From contig CM039463.1 in NCBI GenBank assembly GCA_022414725.1, positions 20,435,129-20,499,128 of the forward strand: DNA of 64,000 nucleotides, given 5' to 3'. Shown piece after piece: positions 34,601 through 46,200 of this stretch. This stretch comes from Microglena sp. YARC (taxonomy: Eukaryota > Chlorophyta > Chlorophyceae > Chlamydomonadales > Chlamydomonadaceae). Every line of letters starts with the position of its first letter. Positions within the stretch are counted from its first letter, which is position 1. A program made the position numbers and the translations under genes. Under the pieces are notes generated by a model. It was not told the DNA's origin. It ran no database searches and worked only from the letters and a program-made list of their open reading frames with translations.

Positions 34601-37172
34601 ACAGAGGGTCCCAGAGGGGAGTTGAAGCAATACTCTATGCAACCCTTTTATTCAGCTATGACGTGCACTACCCAATGAAACTTGTATTATCTTATTCTAC
34701 TACTACTACTATTATCATCATCTATTATTATTCTACTACAATTATCATCATCTATCATTATTCTACTACTATTATCATCATCTATTATTATTCTACTACT
34801 ACTACTATTATCATCATTTATTATTATTCTACTACTATTATCATCATTTATTATTATTCTACTACAATTATCATCATCTATTATTATTCTACTACTATTA
34901 TCATCATCTATTATTATTCTACTACTATTATCATCATTTCTTATTATTCTACTACTATTATCATCATCTATTATTATTCTACTACTATTATCATCATCTA
35001 TTATTATTCTACTACTATTATCATCATCTATTATTATTCTACTACTATTATCATCATTTATTATTATTCAACTACTATTATCATCATTTATTATTATTCT
35101 ACTACTACTATTATCATCATCAGGCAATTCTTCTTCTTCTTCTTCATCTTATTCATCTTAGTATTATTTTGTATTATCCTAGTGCCCTACTGAGGCATGC
35201 ATTTGATGTGTGGGCACTTTGGGGTCTCTAACTAATTGCCACAACACAGGGGGGCCCTTGATCACGGCTTCTTTTTTGGGCTACGCATGGCAGCTTCCAT
35301 CTAGTTATATTAGCCAGCCACTGCGCCAAGCCTTATGCTTTCAGCTGCATTGGAATTTACGCCATGCCGGCTTTCAGACGCACTAGCTTCAGATTTGGTC
35401 CTAGGACAGGGGAAAGGAGCTGTCTAGAAGCTGCTACGTATACAATACTGAAAATGATTTAACGATTTTCTTTGGCGACGGCACGAATTGAGCATCCCTC
35501 AAACCCAGGACTGATATATCTGCGGGACGGTTTTGTCAGGCCTGGCGCACCATGTGGCAGGCCGGCAGAACCCCTTTCGGCCCCTACGCGTCGCCCCCGA
35601 AGAAAAGCGTCAATTTTTCAAAAAAGTGTCAGGGTGGTATAACCTAACAAATAATTTTTGTAGGTTACAACCTAACAATGGTTTTGTAGGTTATAACCTA
35701 ACAATGGTTTTGTAGGTTATAACCTAAGAATGGTTTTGTAGGTTATAAGCTAACAATGGTCTTGTAGGTTATAACCTAACAATGGTTTTGTAGGTTATAA
35801 CCTAACAATGGTTTTGTAGGTTATAACCTAACAATGGTTTTGTAGGTTATAACCTAACAATGGTTTTGTAGGTTATAACCTAACAATGGTTTTGTAGGTT
35901 ATAACCTAACAATGGTTTTGTAGGTTATAACCTAACAATGGTTTTGTAGGTTATGACCTAACAATGGTTTTGTAGGTTATAAGCTAACAATGGTTTTGTG
36001 GGTTATAAGCTAACAATGGTCTTGTAGGTTATAAGCTAACAATGGTCTTGTAGGTTATAACCTAACAATGGTCTTGTAGGTTATAACCTAACAATGGTCT
36101 TGTAGGTTATAACCTAACAATGGTCTTGTAGGTTATAACCTAACAATGTTTTTGTAGGTTATAACCTAACAAATAAATTTTGTTAGGTTATTTTCAACGT
36201 TAAATTTTCAGAAAAGTGACATTGTGGTATTTGACAACACTTATTTGGTATTAACCTAACAATATATATTATACCACACGTTAAATTTTCAAAAAGTGAA
36301 AGTGTGGTATAACCTAACAAATTAAATTTGTCCCCGAGAGGAGTTGTAGCAATTATTTACGCGACCCTTTTATTCTGCTATGACGTGCACTACCCAATAC
36401 AAGCAATAATAACGCCTCATGGGGCGTGGTATTAAGGGAGCCCTGTCTCACAGCGGTAGAGAACTGGCTGCTACTTAACCTGGGCAGTGCTACCATGGCG
36501 GTTGACAGCGTCCACAAACATTAAAGCGCACACGAAAGGATTAGGACCCAGCACCTACTTCAGTCCTCCGAAATGATTTTGCCCAATGAAAGTTGACGGC
36601 ACTTGTACTACCACGTTCAAAACATTTGACGACACTTGGTGTTCTGGGTAATTTCATACATTATTTTTTAATATATTTTCATTTCATACAAGTCCTCGTC
36701 TTATACTTACCGTTTTCTCAGATATCGAGACCATCCCAAGTCTAATACAACTCTCACAATACACGGATGACTATATTTCAGCGCGGAATATATGGTTGGA
36801 TGACCTGGATGTTGTGGAACGGGCTTGTCTTGGGTCAACTTTGGCCTGACATGACAATGTTATGAAATTATGCACAGATGACTTATCTTTCAACGCGGAA
36901 CATAGGATATCATGTGATATCATACTGCTGTTCCCTACGTATATCTCATCGCATTAGCAACACCTCAACTTTTTATTTGCAATCATTATTTAAAGCATAC
37001 AACATTTCGTTTCGCAATAGGGGTACATACCTCTTTGAAAGTCCCGGTGATGTTTCCTCCACCCCTGTCCTCGGGCCTCAGGTTGTTCAATCCAAACTGC
37101 TTGATATTTGTGAGGTCCTCACTCCTGCCAGGATCAAAGCAGGCAGAATTCGTTAGGATTGGAGCCAGTTAT

Positions 37173-37210
<38 letters not shown>

Positions 37211-40200
37211 TCGGTGCTGGGTTGGTGTTGTGTTGGTGTTGGGTGGTTGGGGGGCACTTTGGTGTTGGGCTGGTGTTGGGGGGGCAGTTTAGTTATTCAA
37301 TCTAAACTGCTTGATATTGGCGAGGTCCTCACTCCTGCCAGGATTGAAGCAGGCAGAACACGTTAGGACCGAAGCCAGTTAGGGAGGGGGGCAGTTTAAG
37401 GTTGGGTTAAGGTTGGTGTTGGAGGAAAGGTTGGGGTTGGGTTGGGTTGGTGCTGGTGTTGGGGGGGCGGGTTTGATATTCAATCCAAACTGCTTGGTTA
37501 TGGTGAGGTCCTCACTCCTGCCAGGATCGAAGCAGGCAGAATTCGGAAGGACTGGAGCCAGTTAGGGAGGGTTTAATGATGTTGTTACATACAATCTAGT
37601 TTAATGTACCACACGAGATGGGTGATATCAGGGCTGTTCAACACGTTACGTATCTCGTCTCAAAATCATCCACTGCATTGATAACATAGAGGTTGGTTGA
37701 TGTTTGTTGGTTGATTTTTGAGGGTCCACTACGTTGATAACATAGTGGTTGGTTGATGGTAGGTTGAGGTTTGATGGTTGATTTTGAGGGGCCACTGCGA
37801 TGGAAACATAGATTGGGGCACATGTGAAATGAGTGAAATAAGTTTTCTGAAGTACCCCTGAGTACCCCCAAAATTTCAAATGTTCAATTTGAGGACAGTT
37901 ACTCGTCAAAACGTTTTTTCAAGTTCCCTGGAACAAGCCTGGATGATATGCAATACATTTATCAGACAACCCCCCCAAAGAACTCAGTCAGTATCCTGTA
38001 CTGTATTTAGTGCCTCCACTAGCTAAGTGTCCACATCCTCACAACCATCAACTTATACCACTACCATTACCACTCCTAGCTCTACTACCACTACAACCAC
38101 CTACTTTTACCACCACCACCTCTTCCAACTTCTACTACCAACAACTTCTTCTATTGGCACCACCACCACACAACACACCCATCAAAATTTCCAGCGTAGA
38201 TATTCGTGGCTGGGATGTCGGTAAAGCAGTACTTCTACTTCTATGTCCATTAAAACCACTACCACACAACAAACCCATCAGCTTTGTCCCATAAATGTTT
38301 GTGGCTGGGATGTCGGCAAAGCAGCACTTCTACTTCTACTATAACCACTACCACACAATGCGACCATCAGCGTTTCCCCGGTAGATCTGGTATGTTCTTC
38401 GTGGCTGGGATGTTGGCAAAGCAGTACGTCTACTTACACTTTAACCACTACCACATTACGCACCCATTAGCGTTGTTCCTGTAGACGTTACTGGCTGGGA
38501 TGTCGGCAAAGCAGTACTTCTATTTCTAGGTCTACTAAAACCACTACCACACATCACACCCATCAGTGTTTGCTGGGAAGATTTTCGTGGCTGGGATGTC
38601 GACAAAGCAGTACTTCTACGTAACCTATATCCACTACCACACAACACACCCATCAGCGTTTTCCAGGTAAATATTCACGGCTGAGATGTTGACAAGGCAG
38701 TACTTCTACTTCTGTGTCTATAATAACCACTACCACACTACGCACCCATCAGCGTTGTCACGATAGATGTTCGTGGCTTAGATGTCAGCAAAGTAGTACT
38801 TCTACTATAACCACTACCACACAACAAACCCATCAGCATTGTCCGCGTAGATATTGTGGCTAGGATGTTGGCAAAGCGGTACTTCTACTATAACCACTAC
38901 CACACAACAAACCCATCAGAATTGTCCGCGTAGATATTGTGGCTAGGATGTTGGCAAAGTGGTACTTCTACTATAACCACTACCACACAACACACCCATC
39001 AGCATCGTCCGCGTAGATATTGTGGGTAGGATGTTGGCAAAGCGGTACTTCTACTATAACCACTACCACACAACACACCCATCAGCATTGTCCGCGTAGA
39101 TATTGTGGCTAGGATATTGGCAAAGCGGTACTTCTACTATAACCACTACCACACAACACACCCATCAGCGTTTTCCCAGTAGACCTGGTATGTTCTTCGT
39201 GGCTGGGATTTCGGCAAAGCAGTACGTCTACTTCCACTATAAGCACTACCACATTACGCACCCATTAGCGTTGTTCCTGTAGATGTTAGTGGCTGGGATG
39301 TCAGCAAAACGGTACTTGATATCCGCTTCAAACGCAATCCCAGTGGCCGAGATGAAGAGAGGACCATCTGTCATGTTGGGGTTAGTTCTGTTGACATACA
39401 TCTGCGTGTGAGGAGCGGTGACAGAGTTAGTAAATAGCACAGCAGGGTAATACAGCCAGTTAGTAAATAGGGCACCAGGATAATGTAACCATCATCATCA
39501 TCATCATCATCATCACCTGAGATGAAGAGGACATCTGTCATGTTGGGGTCTGATTGGTTGATATTCATCTGTGTGTGAGCAGCGGTGTCACAGTTAGTAA
39601 ATAGCACAACAGGGTCATGTAGCCAGTTAGTAAACAGGGCACCAGGATAATGCAACCATTATCATCATCTGAGATGAAGAGATGACCGTCTGTCATGTTG
39701 GGGTCTGATCGGTTGATATTCATCTGTGTGTGAACAGCGGCGTCACAGTTAGTGAATAGCAGAGCAGGTAATGTGGCCAGTTAGAGAAAAGGGCACTAGA
39801 ATAATACAACCATCATCATCATCATCTGAGATGAAGAGATGACTGTCTGTCATGTTACGGTCTGATCGGTTGACATTCATCTGTGTGTGAGCAGCGGTGT
39901 CACTGCTGGTAAACAGCACACGAGGGTAATATAGCAAGTTAGAGAAAAGGGCACCAGGATAATGTAACTATCATCATCATCAAAATCATCATCTGATATG
40001 AAGAGGACCATCTGTCATGTTGGGGTCTGATTGGTTGATATTCATCTGTGTGTGAGCAGCGGCGTCACAGTTAGTAAAAAGCACAACAGGTAATGTAGGC
40101 AGTTGGTAAATAGGGCACCAGGATAATGTAGCCATTATCATCACCACCATCATCAAATTAGAGGCCCATGGCATGTTGGGGTCTGCTTGGATGACAAATC

Positions 40201-43200
40201 CTTTCAATCAAAAAGAAAAAGGGTCAACCTCTTGAACACCCCACCCCTGTCCTTGATTCTTAAGAATCTACACTAAGACAAACACCACACACCACTTCGT
40301 CCTTGATAATCTGCACAAAGACAAACAAAAGGGGTCCACCTCTTGAACACCCCACCGCTGTCCTTGATTCTTAAGAATCAACACCAAGACAAACACCACA
40401 CACCACTTGGTCCTTGAGAATATACACTGAGACAAACACCACACACAACTCGATTATTAAGAATCTACGCAAAGACAAACAGAAAGGGTCCACCTCTTGA
40501 ACACCACACCCTGTCCTTGATTCTTAAGAATCTACACAAAGACAAACAATCTACAGAAAGATGAAAAATATAAACAAAGACAAAGAAAAGGGTCAACCTC
40601 TTGAACACCACACCCCTGTCCTTAATTCTTAAGAATCTACACCAAGACAAACACCACACATTGAATGATTCTTAAGAATCTACGCAATGACAAACAGAAA
40701 GGGTCAACCTCTTGAACACAACACTCGTGGCCTTGATTCTTAAGAATCTACACAAAGACAAACAGAAAGGGTCAACCTCTTGAACACAACACTCCTGTCC
40801 TTGATTATTAAGAATCTACACAAAGACAAACAGAAAGGGTCAACCTCTTGAACACAACACTCGTGTCCTTGATTCTTAAGAATCTACACGAAGACAGACA
40901 GAAAGGGTCAACCTCTTGAACACAACACTCCTGTCCTTGATTCTTAAGAATCTACACGAAGACAGACAGAAAGGGTCAACCTCTTGAACACAACACTCGT
41001 GTCCTTGATTATTAAGAATCTAAACAAAGACAGACAGAAAGGGTCAACCTCTTGAACACAACACTCCTGTCCTTGATTATTAATAATCTACAGAAAGACA
41101 AACAGAAAGGGTCAACCTCTTGAACACAACACTCCTGTCCTTGATTAGTAAGAATCTACACAAAGACAAACCATCTACAAGGAGAGGTGAATATCTTCGC
41201 CCCACCACTTCAATGAATACCACTCAAAAAAATGCCATACAACTAAATATCACTCACCTAAATAACACACAATCAAACATAGCTGAAGTAATACCACTTC
41301 AATACATACCACTCAAATACGTAGCAATCAACATCATGAGTAATACCACTTCAATACATACCACTCACATACATAGCAATCAACATCATAAGTAATACAC
41401 TTCAATAAACACCACTCACATACATAGCAATCAACATCATCAGTAATACCACTCAAAAACAAAGCAATCAACATCAGCAGTAATACCACTTCAATAAATA
41501 CCACTAAAATGCATAGCAATCAACTATATACCACTCAACTAAGTGCTCCCAGGCCATCGTACACCATCAAAACAACTCTCATATTTATTTATTATTCCTC
41601 GGCATAGTTTGGACACACTTACAGTGTAGGAGTCATTGAATTTGCTCCAAGCCACCAGACCACAGGGATTTAAGATCTGTGTGTCGTTCTCTGGGTTGTA
41701 AGGCAAGGGCACGCAGCTTTGCGACTGCGTCTCCACATCTACGCTTCCTTCCCAGTTACCATCCTGGGCCAGCTGCTGGTCCATGTGACTGCGCACATAC
41801 CTGCGAGGGGAAGACAGGTCTATGCAGTGAGGGGGAGGTACATGGGGTGGTTGGGAGGGAGAGACAGAAATGGGGGGAAGAGAGTTTGATTTCCTGCTAC
41901 CATGCTGGTCCAGCTGTTGGTCCATGTGACTGCGTACATACTGGCGAGGGGGAGACGGGTCTATGCAGTGAGGGGGGGAGGTACATGGGGTGGCGGAGAG
42001 TGATTGAGAGGGAGAGACAGAAATGGGGGGAGAGGGAGAGATAGAAATGGGGGGGGAGGTGTGATTTTCAGCTACCATGCTGTGCCAGTGGCTGGTCCAT
42101 GTGACTTTGCACAAACATGCTAGGGGGAGACGGGTCTAAGCAGTGACAGGGGGAGGTACATGGGGAGGCGGAGAGTGATCGAGAGGGAGAGACAGAAATG
42201 GGGGAAGAGAGTTTTATTTCCTGCTACCATGCCGGGCCAGCGGCTGGTCCATGTGACTTAGCACAAACATGCAAGGGGGAGACGGGTCTATGCAGTGACA
42301 GGGGGAGGTACATGGGGTGGCGGAGAGTGATCGAGAGGGAGAGACAGAAATGGGGGAAGAGAGTTTTATTTCCTGCTACCATTCTGCTCCAGCGGGTGGT
42401 CCACGTGACTTAGCACAAACATGCTAGGGGGAGACGGGTCTATGCAGTGACAGGGGGAGGTACATGGGGTGGCGGAGAGTGATCGAGAGGGAGAGACAGA
42501 AATGGGGGAATAGAGTTTTATTTCCTGCTACCATGCCGGGCCAGCGGCTGGTCCATGTGACAGCGTACATACCTGCGAGGGAGAGACGGGTCTATGCAGT
42601 TAGGGGGGGAGGTACATGGGGTGGCAGGGAGTGATCGGGAGGGAGAGACAGAAATGGCGGGAGAGGGAGAGATAGAAATGGGGGGAAAAGAGAGATTGAT
42701 CTCTAGCTACCATGCTGGGCCAGCGGGGCTAATCTATGACACACACACCAACTAATGGTGAGCCCCCCAGACTCGAGCCCCAAGCTATAAGTTACCTTCG
42801 GAAGTTTTGGTACATCCTCTTAATCTCGTAGAAGAGCTTTAGGGTAAGGCTCCCCTGGCTGAGAATTAGCCCCCAACCCCCCCAGGTAAGGGTAACCCCC
42901 CCAGACTTGAGCCCCAGGGCAAGGCCTACCTTCGGAAGTTTTGATACATCCCCTTAATCTCGTAGTAGACAAAGACAGGGCCGTCCATGTCATCCTCAAT
43001 CACAATGTCAACGGTACATGTCAGGGCTGCCTCGTTCTGGAAGTTCTGGAGTACAGAATAGAGGGAGGCAGTGAGTATTTCAGTCTTAAAATGCAGTGTG
43101 TGTGGGATGGAGGTGGAATGGCGGGTGTGTGGGATGGGGGTGGGATGAAGAAGGTGATGCGGAGGAGCCCTTCGAGGTTATCCCAATCGACAAGACACAC

Positions 43201-46200
43201 ATTATCTCTTCATTCATCGTCATCATAACCTCGCCGCCTGATGCAAGGTACTAAGGGGGTGGGTGGAACGATGTGTGGGATGGGGTGTGGGTGGAGTACA
43301 GAATAGAGTGTGGGTGGAGTACAGAATAGAGTGTGGGTGGAGTACAGAATAGAGTGTGGGTGGAGTACAGAATAGAGTGTGGGTGGAGTACAGAATAGAG
43401 TGAAGCAGTGAGTATTTCAGTCTTAAAATGCAGGCAATGGAAGTGATCACTCAATCACAACACTAACGGTGCGTGTCAGGGCTGCCTTGTTCTCGAAGTT
43501 CTAAAGCCGGCAGAATATAAATAGCGATTCAGGGGTGAATTGGGTTCTGAGCTCAGACATACTTGAACTCAGGCCAAATCCCCCAGAATTCTCAGATTTC
43601 AGGCCAAATTCGAGGTACTAAGTAAAAGTCTGTAAATGTTTTCGGAAACCAACTCCCAAATCATCCCCAGAATGCTACAATGTAAATAGCACTCCAAATA
43701 CCCCCAAATATCTGGTTGTTTAAATGTTTGTGCGCCGATCGTAATGTAATAAGCAGCTTGATTTGCCCAACATTAGCCACACCCGCAGCTGTATTTCCCG
43801 AAAAAGGACGAGGGGACTTTGAATTGGAAGACGGTGGGCATCTTGGAGTTGGCTGGACTACCGTGTAACAATCCAATCCAGTTACTGTTTACTGTTTTGA
43901 GGCTTGTGACACACATTTTGTAACCTAACCTGACCTACTAAAACCTACAAAAAAAAACTGATCCAGTGAGTGGGGTTCTGGAGCAGGTGTATAACCTGTT
44001 GTAATTGGTTTAATCATCTGCACCACCATCATCATCAACACCAACAGCATCATCGTCACCACCATCACCATCAACACCACCAGCTTGCCCCGCACATTTT
44101 GTTACCAAACCTGACCTACTAAAAAAGAAAGAGAAACAAACTGATCCAGTGAGTGAGGTTCTGGAGCAGGTGAGTAACCTGTTGTAATATAGCATGATGA
44201 GGGAGAGGATCTGAGCATTGAGTCCTGTAGGGCACCAGGAACATGTCACCATCATCATCATCACCACCACCATCATCATCGTTATCATCCCCTGCTTATG
44301 GAAACTACCCCCCCCCCCCCCCCTGCTACTTCATTTTCTTCGACTTAGGCACATTTGGAGTCCAGTAGGGCACCAGGATCATGTTACCTTCCTCATCAGC
44401 ATCGTCATCATTAACACCATCATCTCCAACAGCATCATCACCACCATCATCGTCCTCATCATCAGCACCAACATCACCATCATCAACAGCATCACAACCA
44501 CCACCATCATCGTCGTCATCAGCACCAACATCTCCATCAACACCACCATCACCCCCCCCCCCCCCCACCATCTTCATAAGTACTCACAGCGGCCATATAA
44601 GCCAAGACCTCTTCTGTGCTATTGCCTGCCAGGCCATGCTGCTCCAAACAGACTTCATCATATCGGTAGCTTACTTCCTTGGCCTGTGGGAGCGCAGAGT
44701 CAAAAGGATACAGTGTTAGTCATTCTTTGGTGCTATTGCATGCCAGGCCATGCTGCTCCTAGCAGACTTCATCATATCGGTAGCTCACTTCCTTGACCTG
44801 GTAGAGTGATTGTGTGTTGGGGGTGGGTGGGTGGGTGGGTGGGTGGGTGGGTGGGGGGTCCTGTTAGTGTGTATGTGGTGTGGAGGTGGGTGTGAGGTGT
44901 TGCCTGTGTGTGTGAGGTGTGTGTCACTTCATCATATCGGTGGCTCACTTCCTTGGCCTGGTAAGAGGGTGTGTGTGTTAAGGGTGGGTGGGTGGGTGGG
45001 TGGGGTCCTGTTAGTGTGTATGTGGTGTGGAGGGTGGGTGGGAGGTGTTGCCTGTGTTTGTGTGAGGTGTGTGTCACTTCATCATATCGGCAGCTTACTT
45101 CCTTGGCCTGGTAGAGGGTGTGTGTGTTGGGGTGTGTGTGTGTGTGTGTGTGGGGGGGTCCTGTTATTGTGTATGTGGTGTGGAGGTGGGTGGGAGGTGT
45201 TGCCTGTGTGTGTGTGAGGTGTGTGTCACTTCATCATATCGGTGGCTCACTTCCTTGGCCTGGTAGAGGGTGGGTGGGTTGGGGGTAGGTGTGTGTGTGG
45301 GTGTGTGGGGGGTCCTGTTAGCGTGTATGTGGTGTGGAGGGTGTGTGTGAGGTGTTGCCTGTGTGTGTGTGAGGTGTGTGTCACTTCATCATGTCGGTGG
45401 CTCACTTCCTTGGCCTGGTAGTGGGTGGGTGTGTTGGGGGTAGGTGTGTGTGTGTGGGGTGTGTGTGGGGGGGTCCTGTTAGCGTGTATCTGGTGTGGAG
45501 GGTGTGTGTGAGGTGTTGCCTGTGCGTGTGTTTGTGTGTGAGGTGTGTGTCATTAAGTTATTTGATCATATCGGCAGCTTACTTCCTTAGCCTGTGGGAG
45601 CGCAGATTCAAGAGGGTAGAGTCTTAGTCATTATTATATTGTCTAAGCCGAGTAGTTCTTCTATTTTCTAGCTGTTATGATGAGGGGGAGGATCTAAGCA
45701 TTGAGTCCTGTAGGGCACCAGGATCATGCTCCTTGGCCTGTGGGAGCACAGAATCAAGAGGGTAGTGTTAGTCATCCTTCTATTTTCGAAGCCGTAGAGA
45801 GCAGCAGCAATTCTTATATTTTATAAGCCAAGAACATACAGGGAAGGGGTAGGCAATAGCTGATTAATGAATTTCTGATTTTGGCGTGGTGGTGGTTCCA
45901 AACTAAATTCATATTCTGCCCCCCCCCCCCCCCCCCCCTCCTACACACACCGCCACGCCGCTCCCTTCTCCAACTTTTCATAGCGTTTGGAAATGCAAAT
46001 GCCCCTTCTCAGCCCCTTTTTGGAGGAGCCCGCCCCCCAGAATGGCGGGCTCCTCTAAAAAAGGGCTGAGAAGCGGCTCTTGGGGCTCCCGCCCCCCAGA
46101 AGAGTCACCCTGTTGTCTGTCTGTTTGACGTGATGCCTGTTTGTTTGTTTGGCGGCGCTAACCCTGGCCCTTAGTGGACCCAGGCCCTGTCGTAAACCCT

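Noticed and set aside
34591..35193. Ile/Tyr/Ser-rich 200-residue frame
   Set aside because: A 27-bp minisatellite in a CDC50 intron.
35632..36190. CRISPR array
   Set aside because: Regular repeats but no unique spacers; a eukaryotic minisatellite.
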